The notes under the pieces were generated by a model. It worked only from the letters and a program-made list of their open reading frames with translations, made no database searches and was not told the DNA's origin. From an uncultured Candidatus Saccharibacteria bacterium (GTDB lineage: Bacteria > Patescibacteriota > Saccharimonadia > Saccharimonadales > Saccharimonadaceae), in assembly GCA_937989565.1 (NCBI GenBank), contig CALKRM010000009.1, positions 1 through 60,477 of the forward strand: DNA of 60,477 bases, in the 5' to 3' direction. The position numbers and the translations under genes were made by a program. This document shows positions 7,826-16,335 of the stretch, piece by piece (position 1 is the first letter of the stretch; each line of letters starts with the position of its first letter).

Positions 7826-9644
7826 TCTTCTCACCGCCCTTCTTCAAGGCAATGTTCACGCTCTCATCATCCGCGCTCACTGTGCTCGAATACATTGCTG
7901 TTTCAAGCAGCTTGTCGCCAAATACCTTTGCGTCGATGCCTTCCTTGAACATCAGATAGTCCATAGCGGTCTTCTTGAAGTCTTCTTCAAAAATCTCAAA
8001 AGGCTTCTGCGGCACCTGATACGACAGGTGCTTGTCAGACTTGACCCACTGACATGTGTCGTCCCCCGACTGCTTCTCTACCACATCGACCCAACGGTCC
8101 TCGATAGCAGCCCATTTACCGTACACATCATGGCGACCTTTATTCTTGACTGTCGCAAGCCCATCGGTCTCCATATAGCAGGCAAAAATATCCTTGCCAT
8201 CCTGTGAAATGCCAGTCTCAAACACAAAAACGCTCGTAGTGACGCCCACGCCAAAGAACAAGTCTTCAGGGAGTTTGATTACCTTCTTCAGACGATGATG
8301 TGAAAGGATTCGCTTCATCTGAGCCTTTGAAGCCTTTTCAAGCTTCTTATCTGGAAGGATGAACGCGCAAGCTGTATGGGCAGGCACACTGTCAAGAACA
8401 TTCTCAACAATCTTCATGCAGCCGTACTTATTCTCATACGGTGGATTCATAAGAACCTTCGTGATTCCCTACTTTGCAATCCAATCGCTTGCCGTTTCAG
8501 TTCGTGCATCCATCTGTTCAAGGTTCGTCTTACCATCCTTGTGAATCAGCATGTTTGCACACGCAAGAGCATAAATCTCACGGTCAAACTCGATACCGTA
8601 AAGCTGCTGCCTCTTGATTTCCTTTGCCTTGATGGTTTGCATCCCGCCAGACTCACGAATCATGTTCGCCATCGCTTTAACAAGGAATCCGCCACTGCCA
8701 CAGCATGCATCAAGAACTCGGTCGTCCTTGTTTACCTCAAGAATCTTATACATGAAGTCAGTGATATGCTCAGGAGTAAAGACCTGACCAGCTTCCGACT
8801 TCTTCTTGTAGCGATTGAATTCGTTGAAGAAGATACCTATAACATCTTCTCCGCGCCAAGCATCAGAATTCAGACAATTGCTGATTTCTGTGACCCACCC
8901 GATGAATTGTGTAATAAGTGTTTTGACGCGACTTTGCTCTTTCGCATCCTCGCTATCAACGTTCAAATTCATTCGAATTTCCGAGAACACTTCTGTCAGA
9001 AGAGACAGTTTTTGATTCTGCTGCTTATCGTGATAAAGCTCCTTGTTAAGACAGTTCAGAATTGCATTATGAAATTCCGAATAGTCCATACCCTCAACCA
9101 TCAGTGCGTTATAACGCTTTGCAACCAGAGCGCAAGCTGTGAAAATCATGCGATGATACAAATTCTTAATACCGAACTCGAAATGCAAGCAGTTGTTGAT
9201 GCTTGCAGTCAGCTCGTAAATATGCTCCTTGTCGATGTTGCCTGCATTAAACAAAGCCGTGTAATACTCAACGTTATGAAGAGTCTTGGCTCCATCGCCA
9301 TCAAACTCTTCTTCGCCCTTGAATACTCGAGCAGCGTCGCCGTTATAAAGAATGCCAACTACCTTCTCGTATTGCTGCTCAACGATACGAACGTTCTTCA
9401 GTACTTCCTCAACCCATTTATCAACAAGGGCAACACTCGAAGCTTTCGTCTCAAGTACCACAGCAACATCCGCATGATTGTCCGGCAGATACCAGCCATC
9501 AGGCTTATCAAGAACTCCCGGAAACCCAAGCTGATTAAATGTCGTCAACTGACCAACGCCAGATTTCACGCCTGCTTTATCTTTGAACCCGAGGATATTA
9601 CGAGCAATATCACGTACTTCATCCTCAGTTAAATTCTTAGCCAT
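7818..9644 (-). pseudogene. BcgI-like fused restriction nuclease/adenine methyltransferase, interrupted by one in-frame TAG
   Basis: Read through a single TAG at 8469-8471 this is one 608-codon gene. The N-terminus (about residues 45-70) has PDGWYLPDNHADVAV then ETK, a plausible PD-(D/E)xK nuclease site. A helical region follows, then N6-adenine methylase motif I DACCGSGGF (about residue 315). Motif IV NPPY comes eleven codons after the TAG, so the stop separates AdoMet binding from catalysis. Frame is perfectly kept on both sides and no shift is needed. A fused R-M protein with a separate S subunit is the BcgI (type IIB) arrangement. The start at 9644 overlaps the stop of the upstream RHH gene by one base (TAATG). 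It is either a recent pseudogene, a readthrough product or a sequencing variant. Confidence 0.85.
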
Positions 9645-9820
9645 TACTTCTCAGCCTCCTTTGCATTTTTCTCAATCCACTCACGCAGCATCGCTGAGAT
9701 AGATTTCTCCCTCTTGATTGCAATGATTTTCAATATCTTCTTATCCTCTGCCGTCACGGAGAGCGTCAGCTTTGTTCGCCTGACGTCTCCTGAGGGCTTC
9801 TTCTCGTCTTTCTTATTCAT
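9644..9820 (-). CDS. Ribbon-helix-helix (CopG/Arc-like) regulator of the restriction operon
   Basis: 58 residues starting at an ATG with GCAGGAGAG upstream. After a basic, charged N-terminus there is a short beta segment (RRTKLTLSVT) followed by two helices (AEDKKILKIIAIKREKS and ISAMLREWIEKNA). That is the strand-helix-helix pattern of small dimeric repressors such as Arc, CopG and antitoxins. It overlaps the RM gene start, so it is the first gene of a regulator-RM-S-recombinase operon. A perfect 12-base inverted repeat sits between its -10 box and its start, a natural autoregulatory operator. Assignment is by pattern, not by close recognition of a family. Confidence 0.75.
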   Translation of the reverse strand: MNKKDEKKPSGDVRRTKLTLSVTAEDKKILKIIAIKREKSISAMLREWIEKNAKEAEK

Positions 9821-9834
9821 ATAAAACTCTCCTG

Positions 9835-9868
9835 CAATAATACGTATTCACGTAATTACGTATTATTG
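9835..9868 (-). promoter_or_regulatory. Palindromic operator of the restriction operon
   Basis: CAATAATACGTA (9835-9846) and TACGTATTATTG (9857-9868) are perfect inverted copies with a 10-base spacer that itself contains half-site-like CACGTAAT. The repeat overlaps the -10 box (9865-9870) and ends 15 bases before the regulator start, so bound protein would block transcription. Confidence 0.75.
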
Positions 9869-9893
9869 TACAATATTTGCGAGTTTCGAACAA
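9865..9893 (-). promoter_or_regulatory. Promoter of the RHH-RM-S operon
   Basis: On the minus strand: TTGTTC (9888-9893), 17-base spacer, TACAAT (9865-9870). The -10 overlaps the palindromic operator by four bases. Confidence 0.65.
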
Positions 9894-9993
9894 AGGCGTA
9901 AACCCGCAGCAAGAGCCTGAGTGCTGATACGCAAAAGTGAGCTGCAATAGCAGCGAAGGAGCAGCACGCGTCTCTCTTTGTTCTTGAAATCAA

Positions 9994-10031
9994 AAGAGCG
10001 AGGTAGCCGTCTGGCTAACCTCGCTCTTTCC
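9994..10031. terminator. Hairpin terminator upstream of the restriction operon
   Basis: AAAGAGCGAGGTAGCC (9994-10009) pairs with GGCTAACCTCGCTCTTT (10014-10030) with one bulged A and a 4-base loop. It separates the island from the HEAT-repeat fragment. The 9895-9990 stretch beside it is rich in GCAGC words and holds no gene I can recognise. Confidence 0.7.
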
Positions 10032-10094
10032 TACCTATGCCCGAAAGCCGCTAGACGCAGTCATTGAATCTATATACAAGCGCCAGCTCATTTC

Positions 10095-10515
10095 TCACGA
10101 AATAGAGTTCAATGCTTCCTCTTTTGGTGGAAATTTTTTACTAATATCTCTTAAAGCATTCCCTGCCGATTTTCTAACATATTCACTCGTATCTTCTTTT
10201 AATGCAGCAATTCGTCTGATAGCTTCATTCGGATTATCTTTGAAATATGGTCTGCTCGTCCATATTCTTAGTCCCTCTGCAACTGCTCTCCTTGTATTAG
10301 GATTATTGTTTTTTAACCATTCATCAATTATTAGAAGTGCTTTTTCATATCCTATTTTCTTGCAAAATTCATCAAATGCCTTTGCCAACACTTCTTGAAC
10401 TCTCCAATTATTATCTTTGGAAACTTCATCTCGCATAAATGCTAAAACATCATCTTGTTCTGATAAATATCCAAAGAGAAATACGCTGTACATTCTAACT
10501 TGATACACATTAGAT
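10095..10515 (-). pseudogene. C-terminal fragment of an AlkD-like HEAT-repeat DNA glycosylase
   Basis: About 140 residues of HEAT repeats. YQVRMYSVFLFGYLS, then a DNNWRVQEVLAKAFDEFC block, then NTRRAVAEGLRIWTSRPYF and SEYVRKSAGNALRDISKKFP are typical of the C-terminal half of AlkD/DNA-alkylation-repair proteins, which excise alkylated bases. The full family is about 230 residues, so the first 80-90 are missing. The recognisable homology begins exactly where holA ends (stop at 10516), with no ribosome site. An ATG at 10493 could start a shorter product. I read it as a remnant left by a deletion or insertion beside holA. Confidence 0.7.
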
Positions 10516-11421
10516 TTATAGGCTAAAAATGCCAACCAGCGCCGCCTCCACAAGCAGCCACGGATTTACAGAAGTTGTTTTCATTTGCAAGTCCGCCCGA
10601 AGCAGCACGTCATTTATTCTATTCAGTTTTTCCTTATCAACACCTTTTGCTGAAGACGCCAATTTTCGTAAAACATACGGACTAGCCGAAAAATCTGAAG
10701 CCACCAACTTACTATCGCCGTCAGCCAAAACCAACGCCGTCAAGTTAGTTGCCTGCGAGGCAAGTAATCCCATTGTCTGATAGGCGCCATCAACGCCACT
10801 TTCCGACTCCAAATAACTAATTATATCGTGAACCTTATCACAATCACCCACCAGCGCCGAAACAAATAAATCAAACACATTTTCCGTCCTCCCCAGAGGT
10901 ATAAAGTTGTCAATTAAATCATCCGTCACTTTTTCCGCCAGCGCCAATTGATCCAAAAAGTTGCTTAGTCGCAACTGATCAAATCCCAAGCGATCAACAA
11001 TTATCTCTGCTTGACGATTCGTTAATTCACACTCGCGAATCTTCGCCTCCGCCACGCACCACTTTAAAAGCTGCGGTTTTTGACGATCACTAATCGGTGA
11101 AAATTCCTGAACTTTGGCATTTTTCTGCAGCCACTTATACGTTTTTGTTCGCTTATCAATTTTGTCTTCCGCCAGAATAATCGTCCTGTCATCATCAAAC
11201 TTCATATCTGGAAGTTGCGACCAGACCTCAGAATTTTCGCCTAGTTTTGAAATCAAATACACCGACGAGTTCATAAACAGCGTCTGCCCAATTGCTATTT
11301 CCTGCATTCCAGCCAGCGTCAAATCTTCGCCATCATGTCGCGCCACTTTTTCATTGCCGATCAGCTTAGCAATTACTTGCCGTTTCTCGAATTCGTTTTC
11401 GCCGTAAAAAAGGTAAATCAC
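10516..11421 (-). CDS. holA: DNA polymerase III delta subunit
   Basis: Clamp-loader wrench subunit that opens the beta sliding clamp. 301 residues from a GTG at 11421 that overlaps the mutM stop as GTGA, with GGAGG five bases upstream. The protein starts VIYLFYGENEFEKRQ, the family's N-terminal block around the degenerate P-loop. A PLGRTENVFDLFVSALVGD segment marks the middle, and the C-terminal helical collar domain is complete (ending VEAALVGIFSL). It is cotranscribed with mutM upstream. The 3' end abuts the AlkD-like fragment. Confidence 0.88.
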   Translation of the reverse strand: MIYLFYGENEFEKRQVIAKLIGNEKVARHDGEDLTLAGMQEIAIGQTLFMNSSVYLISKLGENSEVWSQLPDMKFDDDRTIILAEDKIDKRTKTYKWLQKNAKVQEFSPISDRQKPQLLKWCVAEAKIRECELTNRQAEIIVDRLGFDQLRLSNFLDQLALAEKVTDDLIDNFIPLGRTENVFDLFVSALVGDCDKVHDIISYLESESGVDGAYQTMGLLASQATNLTALVLADGDSKLVASDFSASPYVLRKLASSAKGVDKEKLNRINDVLLRADLQMKTTSVNPWLLVEAALVGIFSL

Positions 11422-12296
11422 TTCGCCTCCACTTGGCAAACTGGACAAATATGCGTACCGCGTCCAGAAACCTTCATCTTTACAATCTCTTGATCAGGAT
11501 GTCGATGACACAGCTGACCTTCCCGACGAAATACATGCGCAAACGACAGATAATTGCCCTTCCTGCCTTCAGCGTCAACATAATTTTTATCCGTTGAGCC
11601 GCCCTGATCAATACTCAATTGCAAAATCTGGCGCAGTTCGTTAAACAAATATTCCAATTGGTCATCACTAACATTTTTGACGCGCGTCTGAGGGTGGATT
11701 TTTGCAGCCCACAGAGCTTCATCGGCATAAATATTACCAACCCCAGCGATCACCGACTGATCAAGAAACGCCGGCTTTATCATCGAATTTTGCCGACGAC
11801 GAATTCGCTTAATAAAGTCATCCGCCTCGGTTTTTTTATCGAGCGGTTCCGGACCAACTTTCTGCATAAATGGCAAATTTTCTATCTCATCAGTCGGCAT
11901 CAATTTCATCCAGCCAAACTTACGCTGATCATTAAAAAACAGACGCGAACCATCCGTAAAATCAATTTGCACTCGTGTCGATCTATCAGGCAATTCACCA
12001 ATCAAACTATCATTCGGATGACCACCAGCAAAACTATTAGCCCCACGAAAAATCAATTGCCCAGTCATCTTAAGATGTATCACCAGCGAATAACGCGTAT
12101 CAAGATCAATCATCAACACTTTTGCACGACGTCGCACCGCCGTTACATGCGCACCGTATAAAAATTGTTGAACATCAGTGGGTGAATTAGGAAAACTCTT
12201 TGGTGAATCAAATACCGTCGCTCGCACAACAGCCTGACCTGGCAGTAAATCCGCCAAACCGCGACGAACTGTCTCAACTTCGGGTAGTTCTGGCAT
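11418..12296 (-). CDS. mutM: Formamidopyrimidine-DNA glycosylase (Fpg/MutM)
   Basis: Removes oxidised purines such as 8-oxoguanine and nicks the site by beta,delta-elimination. 292 residues starting PELPEVETVRRGL, with the catalytic Pro1 and Glu2 after Met removal. A conserved QSVIAGVGNIYADEALW helix-two-turn-helix lies at about residue 170. The C-terminal zinc finger has ligands C-x2-H near LCHRHPD and C-x2-C in HICPVC, so the second ligand is His instead of the usual Cys. The stop overlaps the holA GTG start. Confidence 0.96.
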   Translation of the reverse strand: MPELPEVETVRRGLADLLPGQAVVRATVFDSPKSFPNSPTDVQQFLYGAHVTAVRRRAKVLMIDLDTRYSLVIHLKMTGQLIFRGANSFAGGHPNDSLIGELPDRSTRVQIDFTDGSRLFFNDQRKFGWMKLMPTDEIENLPFMQKVGPEPLDKKTEADDFIKRIRRRQNSMIKPAFLDQSVIAGVGNIYADEALWAAKIHPQTRVKNVSDDQLEYLFNELRQILQLSIDQGGSTDKNYVDAEGRKGNYLSFAHVFRREGQLCHRHPDQEIVKMKVSGRGTHICPVCQVEAK

Positions 12297-12306
12297 TCGG
12301 CAAATC

Positions 12307-12954
12307 CTACAGCTTAAACAAAGCTTCTTCTTGACTTAGGCCAATTCCAGCCGCCATTTTCTTGCCGTCAGGAATTTGCTTCAAAAACATATCCAAAATC
12401 TCGTTTACGTTAGCTTGCGCCGAACCTTTAGAGCCGCTACAATCCGACGTCCACAAACTCTTCACAACGGAATTGTCCTTCAAAGTTTCGAATTTGTAAA
12501 TTTTACCGCTAGCACAAATTCCCCGCAAATCGTTTTGCTGCTCAGTTAGCGGCGTACCTTCCATCATTTTTCGCTTATCAAGCGCATAAACCAGCTCCGT
12601 ATAAGCCCTGCTGTTATTGTCCAATTTTTTCTCTGCAATCGGCTTATCCAAATATCCCTCGTACGTCGTCATCTCACGAGATTCTGGCGAAATAGTGATG
12701 CTATATGAGCGGAAATTCTCATTCGCTACAATTGGCCCGCGTACCGTCAATCGAACCGCGCTTCCCACGTCCGTCGACAACAAAGCAACTTGCCCTACGT
12801 TAACATTCTGATCCGTTGTTTGACCTGAATCGTTTTTGCCAAATAATGCTCGACCAATCGCAATAACCGCTGCTACCGCCACAACTGTGATAACAATAAC
12901 CAGCAAAATTGGTACAAATCGAGAAAATGAATTTCGTCGTTGAGTATATTTCAT
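12307..12954 (-). CDS. Hypothetical single-pass membrane protein
   Basis: 215 residues. A short basic N-terminus is followed by one long transmembrane helix (about residues 12-35, FVPILLVIVITVVAVAAVIA), so the remaining 180 residues are probably outside the cell. The soluble part has two cysteines (GICASGKIY and SDCSGSKG) that could form a disulfide. I do not recognise the family. The ATG is six bases after a TATAAT box (12961-12966), so the mRNA is probably leaderless. It lies between mutM and polA on the same strand. Confidence 0.75.
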   Translation of the reverse strand: MKYTQRRNSFSRFVPILLVIVITVVAVAAVIAIGRALFGKNDSGQTTDQNVNVGQVALLSTDVGSAVRLTVRGPIVANENFRSYSITISPESREMTTYEGYLDKPIAEKKLDNNSRAYTELVYALDKRKMMEGTPLTEQQNDLRGICASGKIYKFETLKDNSVVKSLWTSDCSGSKGSAQANVNEILDMFLKQIPDGKKMAAGIGLSQEEALFKL

Positions 12955-12960
12955 GGCGTA

Positions 12961-12966
12961 ATTATA
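12961..12966 (-). promoter_or_regulatory. -10 box of a leaderless promoter (membrane protein gene)
   Basis: Minus-strand TATAAT followed by exactly six bases and the ATG at 12954. No ribosome site. Confidence 0.6.
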
Positions 12967-12975
12967 CCATATTTT

Positions 12976-15513
12976 CTACACTTCACCCCAATTTACGCCT
13001 GTACCGACATCTACTTTCAATTTAATCGGCAATTCTGGACAAACGCCTTCCATTTCCGCTTTCATAATCTCGCTGACTTTCTGGACGTCTTCAGGTTTGC
13101 ATTCCACCAAAATCGAATCATGAACCTGTAAAATCGCATCAGCCAAGCCCGACAATTTATCCTCCAATCGAATCATTGCCAATTTCATCAAATCCGCTTC
13201 CGTGCCTTGAATTGGCATATTCATCGCAGCCCTTTCCGCCGAAGATCGCACCATAAAATTGCTCGATTTTATATCAGGCGTTGGTCGTCGCCTGCCAAAA
13301 TACGTTTCAACAAATCCCTGTTCTCGCGCTTGAGTTAAAATTTTATCCAAGTACTGACGAATCGGCTTTCGCACCTCAAAATAATGATCAATAAACTTTT
13401 TCGCCTCTGTAAATGACATTCCCGTAGCCGCCGCTAAACCGTGCGGACTCATTCCGTAAAGTACACCAAAATTGATCACTTTTGCTGCTCGACGCTGAGA
13501 TTTGTTCACTTCATCAATTGATATTCCGTATGTTTCCGCCGCCGTTTTTGCGTGAATATCGACATCGCTATTAAAGTCTTCGATCAACTTCTCGTCGCCC
13601 GCCAGCACGGCAGCCAGCCTCAGCTCAAATTGTGAATAATCAGCACCAACAAAAACTTTGCCGTCACTCGGAACAAACGCCTGGCGAATTTTCCTGCCCA
13701 GTTCAGTCCGCACCGGAATATTCTGTAAATTCGGATTTGTACTACTCAGTCGCCCCGTGCTGGTTACGTCCTGATTGAATGTAGTGTGAATTCGCCCATC
13801 AGTCGCCATCAATTTTGGTAACGCCTCAATGTATGTGCTGATCAATTTGGTCAATTCTCTATATCGCTCAATCAACTCAATAATCGGATGCTGCCCTCGT
13901 AATTTGTCCAACTCTTTTTGACCTGTTGAATATCCAGTTTTTCCCTTTTTTATGCCCGCAGTCGGTAATTGCAATTTGGTAAACAAAACCTCAGAAAGTT
14001 GCGCTGGACTAGACGCGTTAAACTCGTATCCTGCCATGGAATACATTTGTTGTTCAAGCTCACCAACTTCCGCCGCCAGCTCATCGCCCATCTGTTTTAA
14101 TAGCGTATCATCCAACTTCATCCCGCGTTTTTCCATCTGGAATAGCGCCCAAATTACTGGAAAATCAAACTCGTAAGCCACACGCGCAATTTGCGAATTG
14201 TTCGACATGTAAACTTTTTGTTCACGATAAATTTTATGCAAGCGAGCCAATTGATAAGGCGCGGAATTGTCGTCAGAAAAATCACCAGACAATGCATTCA
14301 GACTACGGTCGCGTTTCAGCGAATCAATTAAAAACGCCGCCTGCCCAACATCCCAAACTTCATGAAAACGCACCGCTACGCCATGATTATCCAGCGTATG
14401 ATATAACTGCTTAACATCCGCCGCGATCACAATTCCCTGCGCCAGTAATTGCCACATAGATTGACTAATTTCGCTAATTTTCGCCATCCACGCTGACTCA
14501 GGATTTGAGCTTATGTAAATTACATCAGGCTCCGACGAATCGATATATATTATATTTTCCGCCTCAAACATCGGCATATCGGGCAATTTTTCAATTCGTG
14601 GAATATCCAACTTCGGTTCTTCTTTTTTCTCATTTTCCGCAATTTGCATTGTTTTTGGCAATCGTCCAATCAGCGAATTAAACTCCAACTTCTGCAGAAT
14701 TTCCGTTACTCGCGCAAAATTGCAATCATTAACATCCGCCACATCCCAGTCCAGCTCAATCGGCGCGTCCGTCCAAATTTCCGCCACTTGCTTGGTTAAA
14801 TATGCCGACTCTCGACCATTTTCCAACTTCGTTCGCAAAGCGCCTTTTTGCTCGTCCAGATGTTCATAAACTCCGTCCAGCGTTTCATATTCTTGCAATA
14901 ATTTCACTGCCGTTTTCTCGCCAATTCCCGGCACTCCCGGTAAATTGTCACTAGAATCACCCTTTAGTGCCTTCAAATCTAAGAATTGTTCTATCCGAAT
15001 TCCATATTTTTCTTCAAAATGTTCCGCCGTAAATTCCTCGATATTCCTTAAACCATTTTTCATGGCGTAAACCTTGGTCATCGGTGATATCAATTGCAAT
15101 GCGTCCAAATCCGACGTTATCAAGCACGTTTCAATTCCGCGAGATTCCGCTTGCCTGGCAAACGCGCCCATAATATCGTCTGCCTCGTAATCATCAATTT
15201 CATAAAGCGGCCAGCCAAACGCATCAAGCAACTCATGCAAAATCGGGATTTGCTGATAAAAATCATCTGGCGCCGGCTTGCGACCAGCTTTATATTCTGG
15301 ATATAATTCCCGTCGCTTGCGAATGTTCGTGCCTCGTTTATCCCAAGCTACCGCCACATAATCCGGCTCTAATTTCTTAATTAACTCAATTGCCAAACTT
15401 ACAAATCCGTACACTCCGCCAGTCGGAGTTCCGTCAGCCATCGACAATCCAGGCATGGCATAATAACCTCGGTAAAACACCGACTTTCCATCAATAACCA
15501 CTAGACGCTTCAT
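12976..15513 (-). CDS. polA: DNA polymerase I
   Basis: 845 residues. The N-terminal 5'-nuclease domain (about 1-290) keeps its acidic metal sites (LVVIDGKS, DDYEADDIMGAFAR, TSDLDALQL, DSSDNLPGVPGIGEKTA). The middle 3'-5' exonuclease fold lacks the DxE and Y-x3-D catalytic motifs, so proofreading is likely lost. The polymerase domain has motif A DYSQFELRLAAVLAGD, motif B RRAAKVINFGVLYG and motif C VHDSILVE. The enzyme fills gaps and removes RNA primers. The start is preceded by TACAAT six bases upstream and no ribosome site, so the message is probably leaderless. Confidence 0.97.
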   Translation of the reverse strand: MKRLVVIDGKSVFYRGYYAMPGLSMADGTPTGGVYGFVSLAIELIKKLEPDYVAVAWDKRGTNIRKRRELYPEYKAGRKPAPDDFYQQIPILHELLDAFGWPLYEIDDYEADDIMGAFARQAESRGIETCLITSDLDALQLISPMTKVYAMKNGLRNIEEFTAEHFEEKYGIRIEQFLDLKALKGDSSDNLPGVPGIGEKTAVKLLQEYETLDGVYEHLDEQKGALRTKLENGRESAYLTKQVAEIWTDAPIELDWDVADVNDCNFARVTEILQKLEFNSLIGRLPKTMQIAENEKKEEPKLDIPRIEKLPDMPMFEAENIIYIDSSEPDVIYISSNPESAWMAKISEISQSMWQLLAQGIVIAADVKQLYHTLDNHGVAVRFHEVWDVGQAAFLIDSLKRDRSLNALSGDFSDDNSAPYQLARLHKIYREQKVYMSNNSQIARVAYEFDFPVIWALFQMEKRGMKLDDTLLKQMGDELAAEVGELEQQMYSMAGYEFNASSPAQLSEVLFTKLQLPTAGIKKGKTGYSTGQKELDKLRGQHPIIELIERYRELTKLISTYIEALPKLMATDGRIHTTFNQDVTSTGRLSSTNPNLQNIPVRTELGRKIRQAFVPSDGKVFVGADYSQFELRLAAVLAGDEKLIEDFNSDVDIHAKTAAETYGISIDEVNKSQRRAAKVINFGVLYGMSPHGLAAATGMSFTEAKKFIDHYFEVRKPIRQYLDKILTQAREQGFVETYFGRRRPTPDIKSSNFMVRSSAERAAMNMPIQGTEADLMKLAMIRLEDKLSGLADAILQVHDSILVECKPEDVQKVSEIMKAEMEGVCPELPIKLKVDVGTGVNWGEV

Positions 15514-15519
15514 ACTTCT

Positions 15520-15525
15520 ATTGTA
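15520..15525 (-). promoter_or_regulatory. -10 box of a leaderless polA promoter
   Basis: Minus-strand TACAAT, six bases before the polA ATG at 15513; no Shine-Dalgarno sequence. Confidence 0.55.
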
Positions 15526-15529
15526 GCAT

Positions 15530-16291
15530 TTAAGCGACTGTCGTTAGAGAATTGATCGACGTAGCGCCTAGCTTTTGACACACTTTTTCTGAAAAAACCT
15601 TCTTCAAGCTCTCTTCTCTACCCTGATGTTTTATTCCTAACGAAGCTTTTTCTATCAAACTCTCCTCGTATTCTCTTACCTGATCGTGATAAATACAAAT
15701 TGGAGGACTGTCGTCATTCAAAATCACATCAAGCAATATTGGCGTACCATGTTTATCATGACCAACTTCAAACTCGTAAGTTTTAGTAGAGTATTCCTTA
15801 AATATTCTGGAATAATCAAAATATGACGCATCATTCACGATAACATATTTAAAATCCATAGATAATTTTACCGCCGACCAAACAGTGGATATAGCAGCTT
15901 GTCCAAATTTTTTATATGCTTCTATAGTCGGATTCTTCGTATCGCCTTCATCCTCAAACATATCATCTTGTAGGATTGTGTATATCTGATAGCGACTTTT
16001 CGGATTAGATAGCGGATTAGATAGCGAAGCGGCAGGATTCTCCCAAATCATCCATACCTGACCATACTGATCAACAACAGGTTCTTTAACAAATCTTTTC
16101 CATACTTCGCTACCATCTGGATTAAAATCAAAATTCGATTCTAGCTCATTAACTTGGGCTAATATATCGTCCCATTGAACTTTTTTGCGATATTCTATTG
16201 AACGGCGCCAGATACTAAAATCAGAAAGTGGATTCTGAGGTAGCTTTTCAGTATCTCCATGAAGCGTTTCCATAATACTTATCACAAACAT
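15530..16291 (-). CDS. Hypothetical protein
   Basis: 253 residues from the ATG at 16291, which has AGAGAG just upstream; an ATG six codons later (16273) is also possible. Mostly soluble and acidic, with aromatic-rich blocks (WKRFVKEPVVDQYGQVWMIW and KYVIVNDASYFDYSRIF). I do not recognise a family. A 12-base tandem duplication in the middle (about 16005-16030) encodes a repeated SNPLSNP. The 5' end faces the promoter of the next gene on the other strand. Confidence 0.6.
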   Translation of the reverse strand: MFVISIMETLHGDTEKLPQNPLSDFSIWRRSIEYRKKVQWDDILAQVNELESNFDFNPDGSEVWKRFVKEPVVDQYGQVWMIWENPAASLSNPLSNPKSRYQIYTILQDDMFEDEGDTKNPTIEAYKKFGQAAISTVWSAVKLSMDFKYVIVNDASYFDYSRIFKEYSTKTYEFEVGHDKHGTPILLDVILNDDSPPICIYHDQVREYEESLIEKASLGIKHQGREESLKKVFSEKVCQKLGATSINSLTTVA

Positions 16292-16323
16292 ACTCTCTAT
16301 TTGGAAGAATATCAACAAATTGT

Positions 16324-16329
16324 TAAAAT
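16324..16329 (+). promoter_or_regulatory. -10 box of a leaderless promoter (P-loop kinase gene)
   Basis: TAAAAT followed by six bases and the ATG at 16336; no ribosome site. Confidence 0.5.
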
Positions 16330-16335
16330 TAGTAC

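Noticed and set aside
8469..8471. Genome-wide TAG reassignment
   Set aside because: TAG ends ordinary genes here (for example valS and the DHH-like gene at 4071), so the in-frame TAG is local.
8376..9632. Long open frame (418 codons) on the plus strand
   Set aside because: It lies antisense to the RM gene, whose methylase motifs are unmistakable; no ribosome site, promoter or recognisable domain on the plus strand.
9895..9990. A structured RNA or attachment site in the GCAGC-rich gap
   Set aside because: Repeated short words but no consistent pairing, no duplicated ends near 6330 and no tRNA at the junction.
11418..11420. UGA read as glycine, as in Gracilibacteria/Absconditabacteria
   Set aside because: TGA is a normal stop here (mutM, with holA starting inside it as GTGA), so the code is standard.
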